This document shows positions 1 to 7,506 of a stretch of 64,000 bases of DNA, in pieces; within the stretch, counting starts at the first letter, position 1; every line of letters begins with the position of its first letter. Position numbers and translations under genes: made by a program. Where the stretch lies: contig CAJTUA010000013.1 in NCBI GenBank assembly GCA_910579615.1, positions 1-64,000 of the forward strand. Direction: 5' to 3'. The stretch comes from an uncultured Lachnospiraceae bacterium. Its GTDB lineage: Bacteria; Bacillota; Clostridia; Lachnospirales; Lachnospiraceae. Below the pieces are notes generated by a model, which did not search any database, was not told the DNA's origin, and saw only the letters and a list, made by a program, of their open reading frames with translations.

Positions 1-607
1 GCGTCACCATTACAATGCTTTGTCCTTTCGAGTTCAGTTCCGTGAAGATATCAAGAACGTCACGGCTCGAAGCCGAGTTCAGACTGCCTGTCGGCTCATC
101 GGCAAAAAGTATCTTTGGATCATTGATGACCGCTCTTACGATGCCGACCCTCTGGCACTCACCGCCCGAAAGCTGGTTCGGGTATTTATCCCACAGCTTT
201 TCGCCTATACCGACCTTTTTGAGAAGCTCCTCGGTCTTTTTCACAAGTTCGGGACTGTTCTTCTGTATCACAAGCGCACCTGTCATGATGTTATCGAATA
301 CGGTCATGTTTTCGAGCAGATAAATGCTCTGAAAGACAAACCCGCAGTTTTCACGTCTGAACACAGCAAGCTGATCGTTGGTATATTTCGATATATCCTT
401 GTCACCGAAGAAAACTCTGCCGAGGGTCGGGGTATCCATTCCAGAAAGTGCATAAAGCAGAGTGGATTTGCCCGAACCCGATGCCCCCATTATAACAGTG
501 AAGTCCTTTTCCCTGATCTCAAGATCAAGATTCTTGATGATATGCTGCTGCAAGCCGCCGTTTGAAAATGATTTGCACAATTTATCGGTATGAAGAATCG
601 TACTCAT
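1..607 (-). CDS. ABC transporter ATP-binding protein, MacB/BceA type (3' end cut by window edge)
   Basis: The minus strand is open from an ATG at 607 to the window edge, giving 202 codons. Walker A GASGSGKST lies at residues 41-49, the signature LSGGE at 146-150, and Walker B ILFADEP at 166-172. The Q-loop context FVFQSIYLLENMTV is typical of ATPases paired with FtsX-like permeases (LolD/MacB/BceA group), which export peptides or antibiotics or sense them. TGGAGGGA at 613-620 is the ribosome site. The permease should lie beyond the left edge. The operator just upstream suggests control by a response regulator. The family call is firm; the substrate is unknown. Confidence 0.9.
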   Translation of the reverse strand, partial: MSTILHTDKLCKSFSNGGLQQHIIKNLDLEIREKDFTVIMGASGSGKSTLLYALSGMDTPTLGRVFFGDKDISKYTNDQLAVFRRENCGFVFQSIYLLENMTVFDNIMTGALVIQKNSPELVKKTEELLKKVGIGEKLWDKYPNQLSGGECQRVGIVRAVINDPKILFADEPTGSLNSASSRDVLDIFTELNSKGQSIVMVT

Positions 608-653
608 GTTTATCCCTCCATAGTGATTGAAAAGAAGTTTGTGTTTTTATGAT

Positions 654-682
654 ATTATACATCATATTTTGAAAAAGTCTTT
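654..682 (-). promoter_or_regulatory. Promoter of the ABC ATPase gene
   Basis: A perfect -10 TATAAT (659 to 654) is separated by 17 bp from a very poor -35, AAGACT (682 to 677). A weak -35 directly next to tandem 11-bp repeats is what an activator-dependent promoter looks like. Confidence 0.55.
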
Positions 683-715
683 ATCTGTTTCCTATTTGTT
701 TCTTATCTGTTTATT
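683..715 (-). promoter_or_regulatory. Three tandem 11-bp direct repeats, likely response-regulator operator
   Basis: On the plus strand the repeats read TATCTGTTTCC (683-693), TATTTGTTTCT (694-704) and TATCTGTTTAT (705-715), exactly in phase every 11 bp. They abut the -35 position of the ABC ATPase promoter. Eleven-bp direct repeats are the known binding geometry of OmpR/PhoB-type response regulators, the class that usually controls BceAB/FtsX-type transporters. No regulator gene is inside the window. Confidence 0.5.
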
Positions 716-846
716 AAATGGACACGGGAGTTTGACAGTTGAATATTAAGAAAAGTGCCTACAGGCATTCGCTTTACGGTGATAAGAAAGTATAGAAACT
801 ATCTTATCATCAACGCCGACAAACAAAGTGCAAAAGAGGGGAGCAA

Positions 847-1234
847 TCACCATAGCAAATATGTATCACAATCCTCAATAATATGCTTAAAAAATTTTAA
901 TCGTTGCTTTACTTCCTCTCTTGCTGTCAACATTTCGTTTTTGGGATAATTTTTACTTTCAAAAAGTGCAATCAAGCTTTTTGATGCAACAAACAATTTC
1001 TTTAATTGTGTATCTAATTCGTTCTTTTAGGGGCAAGCCCTTGTGCGGCTTTGGTATACAAAAATAAAAATAATGAATAATGTTGTTATGCAATTCAGTA
1101 TATTTCTCATTATTGCTGTTAAAAATCAACATAGGGTCAACAAATAATGGAACGTCACATATAAGAGAAATATCAACAGCACCATATGACTTTAATATTT
1201 CACTACTAACTTGGAATTTTTCTGTAAAAAACAT
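847..1234 (-). pseudogene. Broken gene of an unrecognised protein: intact 5' end, C-terminal piece in another frame
   Basis: The 5' end looks genuine: GGAGGGGG precedes the ATG at 1234 and TATAAT lies further upstream. The frame reads VSSEILKSYGAVDISLICD and then LFVDPMLIFNS, and stops at 959 after 91 codons. In the +1 frame a protein-like stretch (LKKLFVASKSLIALFES, then EEVKQRLKFFKHIIEDCD) overlaps it and runs to a TGA at 847. I read this as a gene with an internal deletion or frameshift that left its two ends. I do not know its function. Confidence 0.4.
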
Positions 1235-1341
1235 TTTGTTCCCCCTCCGCTTATTAGATTAATGATATTATACTATACTTAGATATAATGTGTGTTCATA
1301 TTTACAGGCAGAATATCCCGTTTCATAAGACAGGATTTTTT

Positions 1342-1389
1342 TTACAAATCAATGACTAACAGCTTTTTGGGACATGTTTTCAACTTCAT
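1342..1389 (-). CDS. Possible 15-residue small ORF with a strong ribosome site
   Basis: AAAGGAGGT is followed at ideal spacing by ATG and the reading MKLKTCPKKLLVIDL, then TAA. It sits between a terminator (1445-1480) and the broken gene starting at 1234. It may be a leader peptide or the start of a lost gene. No family is recognised; the support is only the ribosome site and the position. Confidence 0.25.
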   Translation of the reverse strand: MKLKTCPKKLLVIDL

Positions 1390-1444
1390 GGCGGCCACCT
1401 CCTTTAACTGCCATATCCCTTGCATTAGAGATATCTCTCTTCAG

Positions 1445-1480
1445 AAAAAAACGGCGGCTTTGATTTCTCAAAAGCCGCCG
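1445..1480 (-). terminator. Rho-independent terminator downstream of ribU
   Basis: The arms CGGCGGCTTT (1452-1461) and AAAGCCGCCG (1471-1480) form a GC-rich stem. On the minus strand the stem is followed by a run of seven T. It lies about 120 bp after the ribU stop. Confidence 0.75.
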
Positions 1481-1601
1481 CGTATGAACGCATGAAAAAG
1501 TATCTGCTAGACAACGGCTTTTTTCTTTTGCCGTCGTGCGGCAGATATTTTCAAATATTTAAAGCATTGTATAAACTAACTCATTGCTATTTAAGATACA
1601 T

Positions 1602-2249
1602 TCAAAACACATGCTTCATGGATAGTATAAGTAGTATGCAGGTAGTGATTATTAACAATGCTATCAATACAAGTCCAATATTCAATTTAGTTTTGGACTT
1701 TATCTGATTAGTTTCCATTAAATGAGCGTGCCTTAAAGCTGTAATAACTGGTTTGTATAAAATCATGGTCATCGCTACATTCAAACCGCCCTTAATCAAG
1801 TTAAAAGGCAGAAAAGCAGGAATCAGCAGTTCGACAACCACCTCTCTTGGATAGCCCATATAAATAGGCGTGATTAAATAATTCCATAGCAGCATTACTA
1901 AGACCATGCACCCCCACCCGCAAAATAACCCGACAATAGCTCCCGATAGTTTGCGTTTTTTCTTGTAAATAAATGCAGCAGTACACGCAAAGGAGCAGCT
2001 TGAAATAACATTCATCAAAAATCCTAAAATACCATTTTCACTGATAGTAAACATTTCGATTATAGAAACAATTAAGGCAACGGAAAATGATGTGAGCGAA
2101 CCAAAAATCAATCCACTAATTGCAATGATAATATCCTTTGGGTCGTACTTCAAAAAGAGTACAAGCGGAACGCGTCCAATTACGGTAGCCACATAAGCAA
2201 AAGCGCAAAGCATACCTACTGTTGTGAGTTTCTTCGTTTTACTGTTCAT
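1602..2249 (-). CDS. ribU: Riboflavin ECF transporter substrate-binding subunit RibU
   Basis: This 215-residue membrane protein has about six hydrophobic segments. It carries the LKYDPKDI motif after the first helix region, characteristic of RibU among energy-coupling-factor S components. It should capture riboflavin in the membrane and use a shared EcfAA'T module encoded elsewhere. The FMN riboswitch directly upstream independently supports riboflavin as substrate. AGGAGG lies at 2258-2263. The C-terminus ends with an extra hydrophobic stretch (LVLIALLIITTCILLIL). It is a single-gene unit with its own terminator. Confidence 0.9.
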   Translation of the reverse strand: MNSKTKKLTTVGMLCAFAYVATVIGRVPLVLFLKYDPKDIIIAISGLIFGSLTSFSVALIVSIIEMFTISENGILGFLMNVISSCSFACTAAFIYKKKRKLSGAIVGLFCGWGCMVLVMLLWNYLITPIYMGYPREVVVELLIPAFLPFNLIKGGLNVAMTMILYKPVITALRHAHLMETNQIKSKTKLNIGLVLIALLIITTCILLILSMKHVF

Positions 2250-2263
2250 TGAAAATACCTCCT

Positions 2264-2304
2264 AAAAAAATTAACACCTAAAAGCAATGGAATGCCTTTA
2301 GGTG
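2264..2304 (-). terminator. Terminator forming the expression platform of the FMN riboswitch
   Basis: On the minus strand CACCTAAAGGCA pairs with TGCTTTTAGGTG (2275-2304). TTAATTTTTTT follows, running straight into the ribU AGGAGG. When formed, the terminator would stop transcription just before the ribosome site. Confidence 0.75.
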
Positions 2305-2396
2305 CTACAATTTTAAGGTGTATCGAAAAATGTCAACAAAGCATTTTACAGACAGAAAAAAAGTGCACACTATCAGAATAATTCTGACATATCCAA

Positions 2397-2512
2397 TACA
2401 CCTTCTTTAATCCAGACTATACTGTCGGTTTTGGATTTTCACCAAATCAGCATTTACACGCTCGCGGACTTTACCGCCGATCGGGAATTTCACCCTGCCT
2501 TGAAGACATTCA
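2397..2512 (-). promoter_or_regulatory. FMN riboswitch (RFN element) controlling ribU
   Basis: The minus strand carries the hallmark blocks of the RFN element in order: GGCAGGGTGAAATTCCCGA, CGGCGGTAAAGTCCGCGAGC, GATTTGGTGAAAATCC, CCGACAGTATAGTCTGGAT and AAGAAGG. FMN-bound RFN elements repress riboflavin uptake or synthesis. The terminator at 2264-2304 is the likely output. Confidence 0.95.
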
Positions 2513-2683
2513 TTCTATTCAGTTGTCGTTCATTATTATAGATTTATTTTCCGTCAATGTCAATAGAAATACTGAATTTTGACTAAATATGGACGCTTTG
2601 AAAATATGGACTGCAAAAATTTTCTTTTGTGTTAGTTCGGCAAAATCGGACTTAACTCCGTAGTAGAGATTAAGGAAAACTTT

Positions 2684-2944
2684 TTAAAGACGTATTGGTT
2701 CTTTTTCAACCACAGAACATATAAACCCCTTATATGTATCTGCATCATTCTTCCAATACTTTTTCATTTCTGATTCTACGCCAGTCACATAGCACCGCTT
2801 GTATTCCACCCACGTTACACCATAATGCTCTTTATGTGACTGGGCAGCACTCAAGGCATCCAGACGCTGCAACCCATCAATAACATCGTATTGGTAATCC
2901 TTATTATCCCCCGCCTTGTATTTTACCAAAAGAAACAATGGTAC
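2684..2944 (-). pseudogene. DUF262-like (GmrSD N-terminal type) fragment
   Basis: The frame contains YQYDVIDGLQRLDAL, resembling the conserved VIDGQQRL core of DUF262 domains found in GmrSD-type restriction proteins. It is preceded by VPLFLLVKYKAGDNK, where a preferred-substrate loop would sit. Only about 87 codons remain, ending at 2684. There is no start of its own; upstream it runs into a fragment of another family in a different frame. It is a remnant, not a working gene. Confidence 0.4.
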
Positions 2945-3105
2945 AGGATACCGAAGACCGTAAACGTATTGAGTGCGGAAGGCACCCCACACTCCTTAAT
3001 TCGTAGAATCCCTGCCATATAAGCAAGTACCACATAATCCTGGTTCTTTAAGAGATTACACAGAAAATCAAGGCATTGCTTCTGCATTTCTTTGGACTGC
3101 TGTTC
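2923..3105 (-). pseudogene. Internal fragment of an AAA-ATPase-like/PDDEXK (DUF1703-type) protein
   Basis: This 60-codon frame without a start reads LLKNQDYVVLAYMAGILRIK. It matches the conserved YMTGILPIKK region of the very common Lachnospiraceae AAA-ATPase-like proteins that end in a PD-(D/E)XK domain. It is bounded by stops on both sides. The 3' end overlaps the DUF262-like fragment. Confidence 0.45.
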
Positions 3106-3795
3106 TCACATTACGCAACCCCACTCGTCGTTCAGAATGATAAACTCTTTTCTGGTTTTTACATAAATCCTGCGCAATGCGTCCGCAAACCCGGTAACTT
3201 GGCGCTTTAGGAACTCCCCATATTCTTCCCGGATTCAAATAAATCCCTATGGCTTGCCTCCTGTCTTTCATTCCCATATACAAACTCAAAATATACCATA
3301 CCCTATTAAGAGTATATCCTGAAACAATCTCACTGTCAATTACTCGACATTGCCTTTTGTACGCCCATCCATTTATGGCAGCGAACCTCTCGTGTCTACC
3401 AGGATCACCCACATCTCTGCCGAGTTCTAACTTCCTTCGTCCTGCCTGTCCATAACCAGGGTGTCAGCTTGGCTCCTTTACAGGGTCATGCCCTATGGTA
3501 ATTATCCCTACCGACTACCAGCTCATTCTTTGTTTTAAATCTTACTGACCTGTCTGTATTTCCCCTGTAACGGCACCCTGCGGTGGACGTTTTCCCGATA
3601 CATCCCCCATACTTTCCTGCTTCCATTACAGCTAGATTCAGTATTTGATACCAGCAGATATCCAAACACCCAATCCGGCTGTGACAGGTTGGTAATTCTC
3701 TGAAGCTTTTACTTATACTGCCTGCATCTGCGGCCTCCGGATTTCACCCAGCAGCCTATTTCCATCATAGTCCACTCCTATCTTGTTAAATAAGA
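3106..3795. other. Region without a recognisable gene
   Basis: A minus-strand frame of 114 codons (3068-3412) has no recognisable domain and unusual composition, so I do not call it a gene. The rest (3413-3795) is interrupted in all frames. The whole stretch lies among gene fragments and is probably decayed mobile or accessory DNA. Confidence 0.4.
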
Positions 3796-4884
3796 CTAAA
3801 ATTTTATTGATTTCAGCAATTCCAATCCTTTACAAAACATATTATAAAACTGTGGCAATTCATTAAAACATGCTTTGTTTACTTCTTTGATTTGATTTAA
3901 ACCAATTCTTTTAACAGACCTAATTGCTGCTTCCTTCTGATTAATATGCTCTCCAAATGTAGTCTGGCAATTTGAGCCGTCTAAGTTATCATAGGAGTTA
4001 AAAGCCTGATTGAAGTCCATTAAATCATATAATCTTACTGGTTTATTATTGGAGTTATGGACCAATACTCCCCAGTTTCCCCAATGTCTGTCCGTGTTTC
4101 CAATAAGATAATCAACAATATTCATCATATAATAATTATGCTTATCTAAGGAAAGAATATACTTTTTCGTGTCCCTGTCATGATTTATTGAATATATCTC
4201 AAATGCTTCCATAGAAACAATTGAATATTCTTGCGATGTAATATTATTGCTCACACTAACCTTTTCCCCATCAAAATAATCCCGCTCATATAATACTTGC
4301 GAAACATCAAAACATCTACATATCTGACTGGCAAGCAGCTCTCTTTCAACCACCTCTGCACCGCCATCTTTCAACAGCCTAAATCCATCATTGATTTTCT
4401 GCCAAGCTTTAGGAAAGCATCCGTTAGTCGATAAGTCTCTCGCTAAGTATTCATTTTGTACTGTATACTGCCTCCCCCTTAAAGCAATGTCGATAAAGGT
4501 GTTATCCAAATGATTTTCATACAAATTAACATCTCTGAACAAAATTTTTTCCTTTTTCAATTTCACCCAAAAAACATCCATTAACGAGGCACATCTGTAT
4601 GACAGGGCGATTTTCGCCCTTTCTTTATCTGTCACTGCCTGTAACATTCCTATACTATTTAATATTTCTTTTGCATACTTTCTATCTAAAGTAAAAATTC
4701 TTGTTGCACACCAATAATTAAAATTCGTAACATTATTAACTAACGTATCAATATCTTCGGCTTCTTCCAAATATAAATTATATGGCATAAATGACTTGTA
4801 ATATATTTTACATTTTCCAGAATCATTTATCTTTGCAACTCTTCTATCCATATGCATAATTTCATATACATTTTTCTCTAACAT
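3796..4884 (-). CDS. HipA-like serine/threonine kinase domain protein
   Basis: This 362-residue protein is recognisable by YLIGNTDRHWGN around residues 259-270, the HipA-type catalytic N-x-DRHxxN loop. LYDLMDFNQAF around 285-295 supplies the metal-binding Asp (D290). The first half has no recognised domain. Classical HipA needs a HipB antitoxin; no helix-turn-helix partner is adjacent. It could be a solitary kinase of the CtkA type or a toxin that lost its partner. The start has only a modest GGGGTGG site. It lies among AT-rich broken genes, consistent with horizontal acquisition. Confidence 0.65.
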   Translation of the reverse strand: MLEKNVYEIMHMDRRVAKINDSGKCKIYYKSFMPYNLYLEEAEDIDTLVNNVTNFNYWCATRIFTLDRKYAKEILNSIGMLQAVTDKERAKIALSYRCASLMDVFWVKLKKEKILFRDVNLYENHLDNTFIDIALRGRQYTVQNEYLARDLSTNGCFPKAWQKINDGFRLLKDGGAEVVERELLASQICRCFDVSQVLYERDYFDGEKVSVSNNITSQEYSIVSMEAFEIYSINHDRDTKKYILSLDKHNYYMMNIVDYLIGNTDRHWGNWGVLVHNSNNKPVRLYDLMDFNQAFNSYDNLDGSNCQTTFGEHINQKEAAIRSVKRIGLNQIKEVNKACFNELPQFYNMFCKGLELLKSIKF

Positions 4885-5182
4885 TTAGCCACCCCATCAA
4901 AAAAACAACAACACTAATTCTTTTACTTTGTCTAGATTTATATTCATATTGTTTCTCTCTCTTGAAAACCGGATTTTAATATTAACATTTCCGAATGCTT
5001 TCACAGATTCTGTATCTAAAAGATAAAGTATATATCAGTATTCTTTTAAGACTCGTATCACCATTACGATGTCCTGCTAAAATCCTTGCCCCAATTTTTT
5101 GAACCGATTCATCAGAAATATTTTGAGCATAATCAAAGAAATATGATAACCAATCCTCATCAACTCAATTTCTTTTGTCTAC
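4885..5182. other. AT-rich gap with no identified feature
   Basis: No frame here gives a recognisable protein and no convincing RNA element was seen. It separates the HipA-like gene from the AAA-ATPase/PDDEXK remnant. Confidence 0.4.
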
Positions 5183-5542
5183 CTAAAATATATTGGGTTC
5201 CGCAGCGCCACCTGTTTTGGCATCCACCTTCTCTATTTTACAGCTATGCCCCACCTCCTTCTTGTCCTTATCATAATTGATACCGACAAGAACCACTTCA
5301 CCCGAATAGTCCCCAAGTACAGCAGCATACTTCTTATCTTTTATCTGCCAAATTGCAGTTGGTGCGGTTTTATTATACTTTAACTCCACCACAATGGCAG
5401 GCATTTCCCGGATAATCCTATAATCCTTCCCTGCACTCCAGTAATTCGAAAAATCATGGCGGCGCATGGACTCCACGACAGATTTCGGGTTATAGACATG
5501 ATGGAATTTTTTTAACCGGTAGCCATCGTACCAGTTGCACTT
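5183..5542 (-). pseudogene. C-terminal remnant of an AAA-ATPase-like protein with PD-(D/E)XK nuclease domain
   Basis: The frame is open from a stop at 5543-5545 and reads WYDGYRLKKFHHVYNPKSVV, the linker typical of this family. It continues into AIVVELKYNKTAPTAIWQIK, the nuclease core with the E-x-K pair, and VLVGINYDKDKKE. The whole ATPase half is missing, so only the last third survives. A different piece of the same family lies at 2923-3105. The order of the two pieces shows they are not one split gene. Confidence 0.65.
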
Positions 5543-5582
5543 TTAAGAAATGCCAGAACTTCATCCTTCCATTATTTCCCAC

Positions 5583-6227
5583 CTACTGTGGAAGCAAAAT
5601 TTCCGTCGAAAATGCCCCGTCTTCCGATGCCCTTGTCACATAGCCGCCATACTTACCGACAATCGCATCGATACGGGAAAGCCCGAACCCATGCCCTTCT
5701 CCCTTTTTCGTGCGAAATTCCTTCTTCTTTTTCCCCGCCGCCGTATTCGTCAGCGCAAGATACAAATAATTCCCCTTCATCTCAATATAAATCCGAATCA
5801 GCCGCTCTTTCTGTTCCAATTCCATGCACGCTTCCATTGCATTGTCCAGAAGATTCCCTATGATTATGCACAAATCAACGGCTGAGACGGTAAGTGAGAC
5901 TGGGATTTTCGCTTCCGCCTTCACCCTGATATCCCTCTCGGCGGCAAGGGAAAGTTTACTGTTTAAAATCGCATCCGCCATGCGGTTCCCGGTTTTTATC
6001 ACCGTTTCCACATTGGTCAAATCATCATCGAGCATATCGAGGTATTTTGCAATTTCACCCAGTTCCCCATGTGCCGCGTGCACTTTCATCGTCTGGATAT
6101 GATGCCGGTAATCATGCCGCCAGCCGCGCATCTTCATGTACATATTCTCAACCTCGGCATAATATTTCTGCATTATCTCGCTCTCAAAGGCCGCAACCCT
6201 TTTTTCAATCAGACGGTCAAATAACAT
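5583..6227 (-). CDS. GHKL sensor histidine kinase, AgrC/HPK10-like, without membrane domain
   Basis: This 214-residue protein starts directly with the dimerisation helix. The phospho-acceptor block WRHDYRHH (H38) is followed by the N-box NLLDNAMEAC and the G-box GHGFGLSRI. It is the cytoplasmic half of an AgrC-type kinase. No transmembrane sensor is present, so the signal must come from a partner or from inside the cell. GGGAGGAAGCC precedes the start. It is the second gene of an operon, 10 bp after the LytTR regulator, which should be its phosphorylation partner. Confidence 0.85.
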   Translation of the reverse strand: MLFDRLIEKRVAAFESEIMQKYYAEVENMYMKMRGWRHDYRHHIQTMKVHAAHGELGEIAKYLDMLDDDLTNVETVIKTGNRMADAILNSKLSLAAERDIRVKAEAKIPVSLTVSAVDLCIIIGNLLDNAMEACMELEQKERLIRIYIEMKGNYLYLALTNTAAGKKKKEFRTKKGEGHGFGLSRIDAIVGKYGGYVTRASEDGAFSTEILLPQ

Positions 6228-6237
6228 GGCTTCCTCC

Positions 6238-6939
6238 CTACAAATATTTTATCAGTGCGGCGTGAACCGCATCGTACATCCCGCGGCTGATTGGAACAGT
6301 ATCGCCGTTTGCCATTGTAATTTCCGTGCGCGTGATTTTCTTCATGTATTTTAGTCCCACCACAAAAGAGCGGTGCACCTTAAAAAAGGTTTCATCCAGC
6401 TGTGCGGCAAATTTTGAAAGCGCAATGCGCGTGCGGTAATCCCCGCTCACCGTGTGGACAATGACATATACGTTCTGCGCCTCCACATACGTAATATCTG
6501 CCTGTGATATTTTAATCTCCCCGTCCGCCGTAGAAACCAAAACAGCGCGCTCCCGGTATGCCAGATTTGCCACTGCGCGGTCAAGCACCGGCCATAGCTT
6601 TTTTGCATCCACCGGCTTAATTAAATAATGGAGTGCCGACACATCAAAACCGTCGCTGAAATATTCATAATATCCGGTAATAAAAATAATCTGTACTGCC
6701 TGATTTTCACACCGGACTTTCTTTGCCAGTTCAACCCCGCTCATTTCCGGCATCTCCACATCCAAAAGCAGGATGTCAAAATCCTTCTCCTGCGCATAGG
6801 CAAAGAGGAAGGCCTTTGCATTCGTGTACGGCAAAAGCTCCGCCATATGGCGGTTCTTTTTCGCCCACGCTAAAACCGTTTCCGCAAGGTAGTCCCGCTG
6901 CGAACCCTCATCGTCACAAACTGCGATTTTCAGCTTCAT
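6238..6939 (-). CDS. LytTR-family response regulator
   Basis: Of 233 residues, an N-terminal receiver (phospho-acceptor D60 in LLLDVEMPEMSG) occupies about 1-120. A LytTR DNA-binding domain follows from about 130 to the end (TYVEAQNVYVIV, KVHRSFVVGLKYM). This is the AgrA/LytR architecture, controlling cell-surface, bacteriocin or quorum-type genes in other Firmicutes. AGGAGAGGCGGG precedes the ATG. It leads a two-gene operon with the GHKL kinase. No obvious target gene is adjacent. Confidence 0.9.
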   Translation of the reverse strand: MKLKIAVCDDEGSQRDYLAETVLAWAKKNRHMAELLPYTNAKAFLFAYAQEKDFDILLLDVEMPEMSGVELAKKVRCENQAVQIIFITGYYEYFSDGFDVSALHYLIKPVDAKKLWPVLDRAVANLAYRERAVLVSTADGEIKISQADITYVEAQNVYVIVHTVSGDYRTRIALSKFAAQLDETFFKVHRSFVVGLKYMKKITRTEITMANGDTVPISRGMYDAVHAALIKYL

Positions 6940-7127
6940 CCCGCCTCTCCTCTCTGCTTTTATATGTCATTCTTTATGGCGTCCAGTATCTTTCTTTGTA
7001 ACCGGACAAATCTGGTGTTCCCTGTCGTGCCATAAAACATAAAAAATTCCATCCATCAATACGCCAAACAAACATCCCTTACTTATTAAACAAAGTGAAA
7101 CGATATTAGATTAAAACTTTCCATTTT

Positions 7128-7156
7128 ATTATACACAAAAAACAAAAAGATTGCAA
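7128..7156 (-). promoter_or_regulatory. Promoter of the LytTR/GHKL operon
   Basis: TTGCAA (7156 to 7151), a 17-bp spacer and a perfect TATAAT (7133 to 7128) lie on the minus strand. They leave an untranslated leader of about 180 bp. Confidence 0.55.
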
Positions 7157-7190
7157 ACAAAAAGGAATTCATACATAAGCAGAAACTCTT

Positions 7191-7229
7191 AGGGCGTGCA
7201 AAAACTCACTTCTGAGTTCTGCACGCCCT
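7191..7229. repeat. Strong two-step inverted repeat
   Basis: AGGGCGTGCA (7191-7200) pairs perfectly with TGCACGCCCT (7220-7229). Inside, AACTCA (7203-7208) pairs with TGAGTT (7213-7218). No T-run follows on either strand, so it is not a standard terminator. It lies in the gap between the GH42 gene and the LytTR operon. Confidence 0.6.
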
Positions 7230-7239
7230 GGCTTAGCCC

Positions 7240-7470
7240 TTATTTTCCCAAATCCCCATCGGATACTTTATTTCCATCATCCAGCGCGTCATTCGTGCCG
7301 GCGTTTCCCGCCTGCCCTGCATTCCCGGCTGATACTTTGTCCACATCCTCTGCCCCACCCTCCCCGGATGGTTCTGATGCCTGTGTCGGTTCGGTTCCTG
7401 GTGTCACACTGGTTTGTAAATCTGGTACAACGGTTCCTTTCTGAATCTGTAAGCAGAACAGGCTCGCAGC
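7240..7470 (-). other. Low-complexity remnant after the GH42 gene
   Basis: A 76-codon frame without a start codon reads VVPDLQTSVTPGTEPTQASE and then a Gly/Asn/Asp-rich tail. It resembles a linker or C-terminal tail of a secreted protein. It may be a relic; it is not a supportable gene. Confidence 0.25.
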
Positions 7471-7506
7471 CTAAAACCCCAGGGAAACTTTCCGCCCGCT
7501 GCACTT

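Noticed and set aside
20..565. Plus-strand frame of 181 codons at the left edge
   Set aside because: It is antisense to the ABC ATPase, which shows Walker A, signature and Walker B on the minus strand.
3413..3780. Possible group II intron or IStron end
   Set aside because: No domain V-like sequence or reverse transcriptase was found; the region has no clear structure.
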